Shown: positions 9,088 through 18,400 of the stretch, one piece after another
Layout of the letters: every line of letters begins with the position of its first letter
How positions within the stretch are numbered: the first letter of the stretch is position 1
Origin: Acidobacteriota bacterium
GTDB lineage: Bacteria > Acidobacteriota > Holophagae > Acanthopleuribacterales > Acanthopleuribacteraceae
DNA length: 64,000 nucleotides
Reading direction: 5' to 3'
Assembly (NCBI GenBank): GCA_030066195.1
Contig: JASJCB010000038.1
Coordinates: 1-64,000, forward strand
The notes under the pieces: model-generated
What the model saw: the letters and a program-made list of their open reading frames with translations, nothing else
What the model was told of the DNA's origin: nothing
Database searches by the model: none
Made by a program: the position numbers and the translations under genes

Positions 9088-10443
9088 ATGATTATCGCAA
9101 AGTTCGGCGGAACCAGCATGGAAGACGCATCCGCCATGGTTCGATGCGCGGCCAGTATCGCCGCGCGACCCCAACAACGAATCATCGTGGTCAGCGCCAC
9201 GGCGGGCACTACCGAGTTACTTTTGGGTCTGGTTCGCGATGCCGGCGCAAGCCGGGTGCGCCAGGTGGAATTGGGCCTGGCCGCCCTACGCGAGCGCCAC
9301 CTGGAAATTGCCGACGCCCTCGATGTGGACGATGAGGAGCGTCGCTCCCTGGTCAGCCTCATCGAACGCGTGGGCGGCTTGTGCCGCGGTATCGGCCTGC
9401 TCGGCGAAGCTACTCCCCGGGTCATCGACAATCTGGTCGGCCAGGGCGAGCGAATGGCCTCGCTGTTGTTTACAAGGGTCCTGAAAAACGCCGGCCTGAA
9501 CGCGACGATGCTGGACGCCGATCGCATCATCCGCACCGATGAGCAGTTCGGCAGGGCCGAGCCCCAGATCGCCCAGATCAGACTTTTGGTTAGAGAGCAT
9601 CTCATCCCGCTCGCGGAACGGGGCCACGTGGTAACCCAGGGCTTCGTCGGAGCGACGGCCGAGGGCGTGCCCACAACGCTGGGGCGTGGCGGCAGCGATT
9701 ACAGCGCCGCTCTTCTGGCCGAGGCCGTCGGCGCCGAACATGTCAACATCTGGACCGACGTGTCCGGAATCGCCACCACCGACCCGGGCCTCATCGCGGG
9801 CACCCGCACCATCCCCGAGCTCAGTTTCGCCGAGGCTGCCGAGTTGGCGGTTTACGGCGCCCGCGTACTGCACCCCGCTACCTTGTGGCCCGCTATTCGC
9901 GAGAACATCCCGGTCTTCGTGGGCTCCAGTCGAGACCCGGAAGCCGGCGGCACCTGGATCCGGCCGGATGTGGCCGAGGGCGCCTCGGGTTTTCGCGCCA
10001 TGGCCGTTCGCCGCAACCAGAAGCTGATCACCATCACCAGTCTCCGCATGTTGCATACACCCGGCTTCCTGGCCAGGATTTTCAATTTGCTGGCCAAACA
10101 CAATATCAGCGTAGATATGCTGACCACCAGCGAGATCAGCGTTTCCCTGACCATCGACGAACCGGTCCGCTTCACTCCTGAAATCGCCGATGAACTGTCG
10201 CGTTTCGCCGAGGTGCGTATCGAGGAAGACCTGGCCTTGATCGCCCTGGTGGGCAACGGCATCAACCGCACGGCCGGTTTGGCATCCCGCATCCTGGGCC
10301 TGTTGGAAGGCATCAACGTACGGCTGATCTGCCAGGGCGCCAGTGACTACAGCATCGGCCTGCTGGTGGAGGGACGAGCGATTCGCGAGGCGCTGAGTCG
10401 CATCCACACGGAAATATCGGCCGAGGCGGAGGTCACGGTATGA
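9088..10443 (+). CDS. lysC: Aspartate kinase
   Basis: Phosphorylates L-aspartate, the first step of the aspartate-family pathway to diaminopimelate and lysine. The ATG at 9088 follows AGGAGG and begins MIIAKFGGTS, the conserved kinase N-terminus. A longer in-frame GTG reading from 8941 would include the riboswitch leader and is rejected. The 451-residue length matches the monofunctional E. coli LysC type. Motifs are KFGGTSMEDA (1-15 region), VGQGERM, GRGGSDYSA and WTDVSGIATTDPG in the kinase domain, with two ACT-type segments in the last 150 residues that would bind feedback lysine. It is the first gene behind the L-box and overlaps dapB by 4 bases. Confidence 0.95.
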   Translation: MIIAKFGGTSMEDASAMVRCAASIAARPQQRIIVVSATAGTTELLLGLVRDAGASRVRQVELGLAALRERHLEIADALDVDDEERRSLVSLIERVGGLCRGIGLLGEATPRVIDNLVGQGERMASLLFTRVLKNAGLNATMLDADRIIRTDEQFGRAEPQIAQIRLLVREHLIPLAERGHVVTQGFVGATAEGVPTTLGRGGSDYSAALLAEAVGAEHVNIWTDVSGIATTDPGLIAGTRTIPELSFAEAAELAVYGARVLHPATLWPAIRENIPVFVGSSRDPEAGGTWIRPDVAEGASGFRAMAVRRNQKLITITSLRMLHTPGFLARIFNLLAKHNISVDMLTTSEISVSLTIDEPVRFTPEIADELSRFAEVRIEEDLALIALVGNGINRTAGLASRILGLLEGINVRLICQGASDYSIGLLVEGRAIREALSRIHTEISAEAEVTV

Positions 10444-11120
10444 AGATCGCCCTGATCGGCCGCGGCCGTACCGGCGGATTGGTATGGCAGCACCTGTCCC
10501 CTGAAGAGCGCTTCGCCGCGTTTGACCGGCGCCATCCGCCCACGCCCGAGGCCCTGGCAGGCGCCGATGCCGTCATCGTCTTCACCCCGGGCGAGGCCGT
10601 GCCGCAACTGATACCCGTTCTGACAGCGGCGCGCACCACTACCTTCTGGGGCAGTACCGGACATACCTGGCCGGAAGACCTGCACCAGCGGCTCGTAGCC
10701 GAGGATATTGCCTGGATCGCCGCCGCCAATTTCAGTCCCGGCATGGTTCTGGTGCGTTCCCTCATCCAACGTCTGGAACATGCCGAGCGCCTGCTGCCCG
10801 GCCTGGCTTTCACCATTGACGAAACCCACCACACCGGTAAACGCGACGCGCCCAGCGGCACTGCCCTGCGCTGGCGCGAGTGGTTGGGCCGCGACACCGA
10901 AATGATTTCCCACCGCGAGGGCGACGTGGTCGGCCGGCACCGACTAAGCCTGGCTACTGAAACCGAAACCATTCACTTGGAACATGTTGCCCATGATCGC
11001 TCACTCTTCGCACGCGGCGCCGTCTGGGCCGCGAGAACCTTCGCACAACAACATTACCCGGGCCCCGGCTTTCATCGTTTTGAAGACCTGGCGACCCGGT
11101 TACAGGAGGCCCCCGCATGA
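10440..11120 (+). CDS. dapB: 4-hydroxy-tetrahydrodipicolinate reductase
   Basis: Reduces the DapA product to tetrahydrodipicolinate with NAD(P)H. At 226 residues it is somewhat short for the family. The N-terminal Rossmann start is KIALIGRGRTG (2-12), an unusual variant of the GxxGxxG loop. The family signature ETHHTGKRDAPSGTA (about 128-142) carries the catalytic histidine and lysine and is intact. The gene overlaps lysC by 4 bases and dapA by 4 bases, so it is translationally coupled to both. Its position inside the lysine operon removes most doubt about function. Confidence 0.92.
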   Translation: MKIALIGRGRTGGLVWQHLSPEERFAAFDRRHPPTPEALAGADAVIVFTPGEAVPQLIPVLTAARTTTFWGSTGHTWPEDLHQRLVAEDIAWIAAANFSPGMVLVRSLIQRLEHAERLLPGLAFTIDETHHTGKRDAPSGTALRWREWLGRDTEMISHREGDVVGRHRLSLATETETIHLEHVAHDRSLFARGAVWAARTFAQQHYPGPGFHRFEDLATRLQEAPA

Positions 11121-12004
11121 ATCGTCCCCTTGAAGACTACCGTACCTGGACCGCGTTGGTCACTCCCCTGACCGGGACCGGCGCCGTCGACTTTCAAGCG
11201 CTCACCCGACTCCTTCGCGTCCAGGAAACCGCCGGCAACGGCGTCCTGTTGCTGGGCAGCACCGGCGAGGGCGCCAACCTGACTCAAGCTGACCGCGAAG
11301 CCGTGATTCAACACGCCTGCGGCCTCCATCTGAATGTCCCGCTGATGGCCGGCGTCGGCGGTTTGCAGTTGGAAGAAACCCTGGCCTGGCTGGACTTCTG
11401 TCAACAACAGCCCCTGGACGCCTACCTGATGGTCACCCCGCTATACGCCAAACCCGGCGCCGCCGGTCAAGCCCGCTGGTTCCGCGCCTTGCTGGACCAT
11501 GTCGACCGGCCCTGCATGCTCTACAACGTCCCTTCACGTACCGGTTGCAGCCTGTCCCTGGACGCCCTGGAGCAACTGGCCGGCCACCCCAACTTCCGGG
11601 CCGTCAAGGAAGCAAGCGGCAGCCTGCGCGCCTTCGCCGAATATGTTCGCCGCCTACCCGGCATCCTCATCTACAGCGGCGACGACGCCCTGATGCCGCA
11701 GCAATCGATGCTGGGCGCGCACGGCCTGGTTTCCGTAATGAGCAACGCCTGGCCCAAGGCCACGGCGGAATATGTTCGCTCCGCGTTGGACCACAGCCTG
11801 GCCGATCCCATGCGCTGGCAGGTCGCGGCCGAATCCCTGTTCGTGGCCGCCAATCCGGTACCCGTCAAGCATCTCCTGCACCTGAAAGGCTGGATCGCCA
11901 GCGACCAGGTGCGCCTGCCGCTGGACCGCACCGACCTGACCAACCCGCAACCCCTGATTGAAGCCGATCGATCGATGACTGTATTCGAGGAGGAGGCAGC
12001 ATGA
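11117..12004 (+). CDS. dapA: 4-hydroxy-tetrahydrodipicolinate synthase
   Basis: Condenses aspartate semialdehyde with pyruvate in the cytosol. 295 residues, a single TIM-barrel aldolase. GSTGEG (47-52), Tyr136 in LYNVPSRTG and the Schiff-base Lys164 in AVKEASG are all present and correctly spaced for DapA. It overlaps dapB and dapD by 4 bases on either side. The substrate aspartate semialdehyde requires an asd gene that is not in this window. Confidence 0.95.
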   Translation: MNRPLEDYRTWTALVTPLTGTGAVDFQALTRLLRVQETAGNGVLLLGSTGEGANLTQADREAVIQHACGLHLNVPLMAGVGGLQLEETLAWLDFCQQQPLDAYLMVTPLYAKPGAAGQARWFRALLDHVDRPCMLYNVPSRTGCSLSLDALEQLAGHPNFRAVKEASGSLRAFAEYVRRLPGILIYSGDDALMPQQSMLGAHGLVSVMSNAWPKATAEYVRSALDHSLADPMRWQVAAESLFVAANPVPVKHLLHLKGWIASDQVRLPLDRTDLTNPQPLIEADRSMTVFEEEAA

Positions 12005-12747
12005 GCGTCATGACCTATGAAGAAGTCCTGGACCAGTTGGAGGCGGGTACGGTTCGCGCCGCCGAACCCGGTGAGGACGGCTCCTGGCGCGTCAACACGC
12101 ATGTCAAGGAAGCCATCCTGGACGCCTTCCGCAACGGCGCCATGGTGAACCACGGCGATTTCGTGGACAAGGAAACCGTTTTGCCGCGCCGTTTCACCGT
12201 GGCCGACGGCGTGCGCCTGGTCCCCGGCGGGACCTCGGTAAGGCGAGGTAGTTACGTGGCGCCGGGCGTGGTCGTTATGCCGCCGGCCTACATCAACGTG
12301 GGCGCCTACGTGGATGAAGGAACCATGGTGGACAGCCACGCCCTGGTGGGTAGCTGCGCCCAGGTGGGCCGCAATGTGCACTTGTCCGCGGCCGTACAAC
12401 TTGGCGGCGTGCTGGAACCGATCGGCGCGACACCGGTCATCATCGAGGACGATGCCTTCATCGGCGCGGGCGCCGTGATCGTGGAAGGCATCCGCGTGGG
12501 TCGCCGCGCGGTCATTGCCCCCGGAGTTACCCTCTCCAAGGCCACTCCTGTCTACGACGCGGTCAACGAACGCGTGTTGGAGCGCGGCGAGCCCGTTCCC
12601 GACGACGCCGTGGTCATCCCCGGTACCCGGCCCATGCGCGGCGACTGGGCGGCAGGCAACGGCCTGGCCATGAACTGCCCGATCATCGTGAAGTACCGCG
12701 ACGCCGGCAGCGATGCGGCGCTTATGCTGGAGGAGAGCCTGCGATGA
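12001..12747 (+). CDS. dapD: 2,3,4,5-tetrahydropyridine-2,6-dicarboxylate N-succinyltransferase
   Basis: Succinylates tetrahydrodipicolinate in the succinylase branch of the diaminopimelate pathway. 248 residues. The C-terminal part is a left-handed beta-helix of hexapeptide repeats, with GSYVAPGVVVMPPAYINVG, MVDSHALVGSCAQVG and FIGAGAVIVEGIRVG. The helical N-terminal cap is shorter than in the about 274-residue E. coli enzyme. It overlaps dapA by 4 bases and the decarboxylase gene by 4 bases. Its presence says this organism uses the succinylase route rather than the acetylase or dehydrogenase routes. Confidence 0.92.
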   Translation: MSVMTYEEVLDQLEAGTVRAAEPGEDGSWRVNTHVKEAILDAFRNGAMVNHGDFVDKETVLPRRFTVADGVRLVPGGTSVRRGSYVAPGVVVMPPAYINVGAYVDEGTMVDSHALVGSCAQVGRNVHLSAAVQLGGVLEPIGATPVIIEDDAFIGAGAVIVEGIRVGRRAVIAPGVTLSKATPVYDAVNERVLERGEPVPDDAVVIPGTRPMRGDWAAGNGLAMNCPIIVKYRDAGSDAALMLEESLR

Positions 12748-13925
12748 AGGAGCAGCTGCACCACTTTGCGGAGACCGCCGACACGCCCTTCTTCATCTAC
12801 GATCTGGACGCCCTCCGCACTCACCTGAACAGCCTCGCCGCCGGCGACGTTCGCCTGTGGTACGCCTGCAAGGCCAATCCGCTGGGCGCGGTGTTGGACG
12901 CGGTCAACGAGGCGGGCCTGGGTTTCGACACCGCCTCACTGGGCGAACTGGAACACGTCTTGTCTCGCGGCATCACCGGCGACCGCATCCTTTTGACCGG
13001 ACCCGGGAAAACCCGGGCCTTCCTGGAGCACGCACTCCAGGCCGGCGTCTCTACCTTCGTGGTGGAAAGCGCGGGCCAACTGCGCCTGCTGGATCAACTG
13101 GCCGTGGAACTGGGTCGACATCCGCAAGTGCTGTTACGGCTTCAACTGGATTGGTCCGGCAGCGGCTCCAACCTGCTGGGCGGCGACGGTATCGCGGCCT
13201 TCGGCATGGCGCCGGGCGACTGGTCCCTTTTCCAATTCAACGAACTGCGCGCCGCCCGTCCGGTCGGCTTCCATGTCTTCCAGTGGGGCAATGTGTTGGA
13301 GCTGAATCGCCTGGCTTCCATCTGGGAGCGCATCGCCGAGGAAGTCGCCCAACTGGCCGACCAGCTGTCCTTTCCCTTCGAAATCCTGGACCTGGGCGGC
13401 GGCCTGGGCATTCCCTACGAGGAAAACGACCGGGCCCTGGAGTGGGCGCCGCTCATGGCGACCCTGGCCGATCTGCGCGCGGCCGGCGGCTGGCGCGAGA
13501 CCTGGCTGGAACTGGGCAGGTACGCGGTAGGACCGTTCGGCCGCTACCTGGCTCGGGTAGCCGACCGCAAACGCGTGCGCGGCGAGGAACTTCTGGTACT
13601 GGAGGGCGGCATCAACCACCTCCTGCGCCCGGCGCTCACGGGACAAGCCTTTCCATGCAGCGCCCTGACCGGAACCGGCGAGGACCTGACCGTCTTCCAG
13701 GTTCACGGCCCCCTGTGCACCGCGCTGGATCGGCTGGGTAACTTTCAACTGCCCGAACACCTGGCCCCGGGCGACTGGCTGGTCTTCGACCAATGCGGCG
13801 CCTACGGCTTCACGGAAAGCATGCCCTACTTCCTATGTCACGACCTGCCGGGCGAAGCCGTCTGGGACGGCGACAGAGTCCGCTGGGAAAGAACCCCCGA
13901 ACCCGCCTCGGCCTACCTGAGGTAA
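12744..13925 (+). CDS. lysA: Diaminopimelate decarboxylase-like PLP enzyme (probable LysA)
   Basis: 393 residues, fold type III PLP decarboxylase. The PLP lysine is K43 in WYACKANP; DTASLGELE, ILDLGGGLGIPY and the late QCGAYGF phosphate/active-site segment are present. Its place at the end of the lysine operon, overlapping dapD by 4 bases, argues for meso-diaminopimelate decarboxylation to lysine. It is divergent: the usual HIGSQ motif reads FHVFQWGN, as in decarboxylases outside the main LysA group. Another substrate such as a siderophore or polyamine intermediate is therefore possible, though less likely in this context. Confidence 0.8.
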   Translation: MKEQLHHFAETADTPFFIYDLDALRTHLNSLAAGDVRLWYACKANPLGAVLDAVNEAGLGFDTASLGELEHVLSRGITGDRILLTGPGKTRAFLEHALQAGVSTFVVESAGQLRLLDQLAVELGRHPQVLLRLQLDWSGSGSNLLGGDGIAAFGMAPGDWSLFQFNELRAARPVGFHVFQWGNVLELNRLASIWERIAEEVAQLADQLSFPFEILDLGGGLGIPYEENDRALEWAPLMATLADLRAAGGWRETWLELGRYAVGPFGRYLARVADRKRVRGEELLVLEGGINHLLRPALTGQAFPCSALTGTGEDLTVFQVHGPLCTALDRLGNFQLPEHLAPGDWLVFDQCGAYGFTESMPYFLCHDLPGEAVWDGDRVRWERTPEPASAYLR

Positions 13926-13950
13926 AACCCCGACCAAAAATAAGAGCAAA

Positions 13951-14132
13951 CTATGAGGTATTCCCGGATGCGCCGCCGGCTGCAAGCGATGCGACGAAGG
14001 AGCGAGCGCGAATTGCAATGAGCTTTCGGAAACAATTATGAGACACGGAAGAGCGATCCGCCAGATTTCGCTGGAGCGAAATGAACGGCTTGCAGCCCGC
14101 GAGACGCGGGCGCACCCGGGAATACCTCATAG
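13951..14132. repeat. 182-bp palindromic (MITE-like) repeat, copy 1
   Basis: The ends are inverted copies: CTATGAGGTATTCCCGG at 13951 and CCGGGAATACCTCATAG ending at 14132. The inverted match continues inward to GGCTGCAAG and CTTGCAGCC. The centre contains GCGCGAATTGCAATGAG and an ATTTCGC/GCGAAAT hairpin. A second copy lies at 36310-36497. No ORF is encoded, so it would need a transposase in trans. It fills the gap between the lysA-like gene and the aminotransferase. Confidence 0.75.
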
Positions 14133-14161
14133 CCGGCGCTATCTCTGAAGAAGAGGCAATC

Positions 14162-15382
14162 ATGATCACCACATCGCCCGTAGACATCGAGGCGCGGTAC
14201 GCCCCCAATATCAATCCCACCTACCCGGTCATTCTGCATCGAGCCGCCGACTGCACCGTCTGGGACGTGGACGGCAAGGCCTACCTGGACATGCTGGCCG
14301 GTTTCTCGGCCCTGAACCTGGGCCACGGCCATCCCGCCCTGATCGATGCGCTGACGGACCAGGCCAAAAGGCTGACTCTTGCCGCTCGCGTCTTCCACCA
14401 CAGCCGGAGCGCCCCTTTGCTGGAACGGCTGGCCCGTTTCAGCGGTTACGAAAAGGCGCTGCTCATGAACTCCGGTGCGGAAGCGGTGGAAACCATGGTC
14501 AAGGCGGCGCGCCGTTACGGCTACCGCACGCGCAACATCCCGGAAGGCCGCGCCGAGATCATCGTGTTCACCGGCAATTTCCACGGTCGCACCCTGGGCA
14601 TGATCAGCGCTTCCTCCACACCCAGATACAAGGAAGGTTACGGTCCCCTGCTGCCGGGATTCCGCATGGTCCCCTACGGCGACCTGGAGGCAACCCGACA
14701 AGCCGTCACGCCCGATACCTGCGCCGTCATGCTGGAAGCGGTCCAGGGGCGAGGCGGGGTGGTGCTGCCGCCGGACGGTTTCCTGGAAGGCGTGCGGCAA
14801 CTGTGTGATGAAACCGGAATCCTGATGCTGGCCGACGAGGTCCAGGCGGGCTTGGGCCGCACCGGCTACCGGTTCGCGGTAGAAGCCGAAAATGTCCGCG
14901 CGGACGGCGTGGCGATCGGCAAATCCCTGTCCGGCGGCATCTACCCGGTTTCCGCATTCCTGGCCGATGCCCCGTTGATGGACGTCTTCACGCCGGGCAG
15001 CCACGGCTCCACCTTCGGCGGCAACCCCATGGCCTGCGCGGTCGCGGAAGCGGCCCTGGGCGTCTTCGAAGAGGAAGATCTGATCGCCCGCTCCCATAGA
15101 TTGGGCCGGGAAATCCTACCGCGACTAAACGCCATGAAAGGCGGTGTGGTCAGGGATGTCAGAGCCAGGGGCTTGTGGTTCGCCCTGGTTATCGACCCGG
15201 AACGGGGAAACGCGCGCAAACTGTGCCGCCGGTTGGTAGATGCGGGCCTCTTGTGCGATGCCTGTCCCGGCGAGGCGATCCGCTTCTCGCCGCCGCTGAC
15301 CATCACCGGGCATGACCTGACGAAAGCATTGGACATCATGGAGGAAATAATGCGTACCGAATCCACCTCCCGGTCGGAATAG
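14162..15382 (+). CDS. Class III aminotransferase (ornithine/acetylornithine/succinyl-DAP type)
   Basis: 406 residues from the ATG at 14162. An extended reading from 14081 would include the repeat and is rejected. PLP-binding residues are D225 in LADEVQAG and the Schiff-base K254 in AIGKSLSGG. NSGAEAVE, FHGRTLG and GSHGSTFGGNP are class III signatures, and the last is closest to ornithine aminotransferases. Family knowledge allows ornithine, acetylornithine or N-succinyl-diaminopimelate as substrate. Directly after a dap operon that has dapD but no obvious dapC, I infer the succinyl-DAP aminotransferase role. The 182-bp repeat separates it from the operon, so it may have its own promoter. Confidence 0.85.
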   Translation: MITTSPVDIEARYAPNINPTYPVILHRAADCTVWDVDGKAYLDMLAGFSALNLGHGHPALIDALTDQAKRLTLAARVFHHSRSAPLLERLARFSGYEKALLMNSGAEAVETMVKAARRYGYRTRNIPEGRAEIIVFTGNFHGRTLGMISASSTPRYKEGYGPLLPGFRMVPYGDLEATRQAVTPDTCAVMLEAVQGRGGVVLPPDGFLEGVRQLCDETGILMLADEVQAGLGRTGYRFAVEAENVRADGVAIGKSLSGGIYPVSAFLADAPLMDVFTPGSHGSTFGGNPMACAVAEAALGVFEEEDLIARSHRLGREILPRLNAMKGGVVRDVRARGLWFALVIDPERGNARKLCRRLVDAGLLCDACPGEAIRFSPPLTITGHDLTKALDIMEEIMRTESTSRSE

Positions 15383-15434
15383 CTACTTCGAAACCGGTAT
15401 CGAAGACCGGAATTGCGTCACCTTGAAAGAAGCG

Positions 15435-18400
15435 CTAGTCGGCTCGGACCGTTTTTGAGGCGTTATGTTCGGGCTTGTTTTCTCGCGGATAGGGAAAAGC
15501 GATCGAGACTTTTGTGCCTTGATTGAGACCGTCACTTTCGACGGCGATGCTGCCGCCCATATCCTCGACGGCGATGACGGAATAATGAAGCCCCATGCCG
15601 CGACCGCCGTCCTTGGTAGAGAACCCCTGGAAAAATACCTTGGGCGTAATCTCGGGGGCAATGCCGATCCCGTTGTCGGCAATGACAAGCAGGAAACGAT
15701 TCGTTTGCTCCTCCGAGTTGATGCGGATACGTCCGTTCCCATCCTTGCGCGCGATCGCTTCGCGCGCATTCTCCAAAAGACATTGGAGCACCCGTCGCAG
15801 CTTGGCCCGATTTAACGAAAGGGCGGGCGCTCGAGCAAGCTCTAAATCGATGACGATTCCCTCCTGGTGGAGCAGATGACCCTCCAATGACAAAACTTCC
15901 TCGACCAGTTCGTCAATCCGAACAGGTTCGGAATAGACATCTTCCCGAGTCAACTCGAGCCTGTCCCATAGATTCCTGGTGACCTGGTGAAGTTGCTCCC
16001 GGACGCGGTCGCTTTCTTCAACCACCTTCTCTGTCCTCCTACGCCAATCCGAAACAATGCGTTCGAGCGCGTCGGTGATCAAGCGCCGACGATCCTCGGT
16101 ATCGGCGTCGTCGGCCGACTGCTGGAGATTCCTGATCTTGTCCAGCAGACGGGTCGAACGGTCGTCAACCATCAGTTCCTGGATCAAACCCATACTGGTA
16201 TGGGTCGAGGTGAGCGCGTTGCCCATATTGTGAAGGACGTGGACGGCGATCTCGTTCATACCCGCTTTATGGGCCGAGGCCAGTAAGGCTTTTTGCGCCT
16301 CCAGTAGATCTTGAAGGATCTTTGCTTTGACCACGGCAGAGACCATGGTGTCGCGGTAGCGGAGCAGCGTATCGAGGTCGACATCGGCGAAGACCGCCGC
16401 GTCTCGGGAGTGACTGAGAACCATGACGCCGATCTCACGCGTTTCGTGTTTGATACGAACGGCCATTACCGACGCCGAGGCGCTGAATTCCTCGCCTTTG
16501 TCCGTTCGGATTCCACGCAAACCGGACAACTGGTATACGTCATCCCGGATCACCCTGCGACCCAACGGGTCCTGACGCATCGTATCACTCAGATCCAAGA
16601 CGATGCCTTTGACCTCGGACGGGTAGCCGACGGTGTGGGAAACCTGGTAGCGCCGCTTTCCCATCGGTGTCAGGAAAGCAGCGCGTTCGGCTTTGGGGAA
16701 CAGCTCCAAACCCTGCTGCATGAGGGTCTCGACCACCTTGGGGAGCTCGATATCGCGGTGGATGGTATTGATGATGCGGTTGAGCGCCTCCAGCTCGTGA
16801 ATGCGTCCGTCGAGCTGTTTGGTTCGCTGCTTTACCTTTTCTTCCAGTTTGCGGTTCATGGCTCTCAAACGCCGTTTCTGGTCATGGATATAAAGCGCCA
16901 GAAGCCCGATAAACCCCAAAATATAGCCCATGTAAGCCCATTTGGAGAGCCAGGGCGAAGGAAGGATTTTGAGCGTTATGGAGGCGCCCTCCTCGTTCCA
17001 GAACCCGTCGCGGTTGGCCGCCTTCACGCGGAATCGATAGGTGCCCGCGTCGAGGTTGGTGTAGGTGGCCACGCGCTGATCCGCCTCGGTCTCGGTCCAA
17101 TCCTCGTCGAAATTCTCCATGCGGTAAGCATAGCGGTTTTGCATCGGGGCGCCGAAATCCAAGGCGGAAAAGGTAAAGGAAAAAACCGGTTGCCGGTGGT
17201 TCAGGGTGATCTTGCGCGCCTGACTGATATGCCGGCGTAAGGGCGAGTCCCCGCCGACCTCGACCGCCTTGTTGGCAAGCCGGAATTCTGTGAAAACGAC
17301 GGGCGGTGGTGTTGTCTTGGGTCGAATATCGTTCGGATCGAAATAGGTGACGCCTTCGATGCCGCCGAAGAAAAAGAGACCGCCGCCGGTCTTCAGATAG
17401 GCGCCCGTGTTGAACTCTCTGCCGCGGAGACCGTCAAAGGTATCGTAACTGATCAGCTCGCCGCTACCGGGTTCGAGACGGGCAAGGCCGGCGTTGGTGC
17501 TCAGCCAGAGATAGCCGGCTTGATCCACCAGGATGCCGTAGACCGTATCGTTGGGAAGACCGTCCGTTTCGCGATAATGGCGAAAGGTTTCCGTGACGGG
17601 ATCGAAGGCATTCAGGCCGCCGCCGCGGGTTCCGATCCAGAGTTGACGCCCCCGAGGGCCGCTGCTTTCGGCCATGCTGATGACCCGTAAATGACTCAAG
17701 GCCTCGGGGCGGCTTGGATCGGGAAGGTAGCGGCGAAATGTTCCGCGATCGGGGTCGAAGGCATTCAGGCCGCCGTCCTCCAGGCCAATCCAGATCATGC
17801 CTTCATCTTCCTGAAGCGTGCCGCGAAAGAGAACCTGAATATCGTTGCCGCTCATGCTGTTGGGGTCATCCGCATTGTGGAGGATGTGTTGAAAACGACC
17901 CGAGCGTTTGTCGAGTAGGTTGAGACCTCTTTCCGTGCCGACCCACAAGAGTTCCTCATCACCGGCGTGGTCCAGCATGTCGGTCACGCGCGGAAAACTC
18001 AAATCATCCGGGTTTTTCATCTCGGTGCGGTAGCTTTGCACAATCTGCCGGCTTTCAGGGTAGAACATATCCAGGCCGTTCGTGTGCCCGATCCACACGG
18101 CTCCCTGATTGTCGTGGTGAAGGACATAGACATCGCTTCCTTCCTCTGTAAATCCGCCGAGGGCGACTTTGTGCAAGCTCCTGGTTTCGGGGTCGAAGCG
18201 ATACACGCCCCCTTCGTTCGTACCGACCCAGACATGACCCTCGGCATCTTCCACCAGTCCGTAGGTGGCGGTAACCTCCAATCCCTCATTGACCCCAAAG
18301 GTGTGGAAACGGCGGTCGGGATCGTAAACATGGACGCCGATCATGGTACCCAACCATAACAGTCCGCTCCGATCCTCGAGCCAGCAGTTGATGCTGCCGT

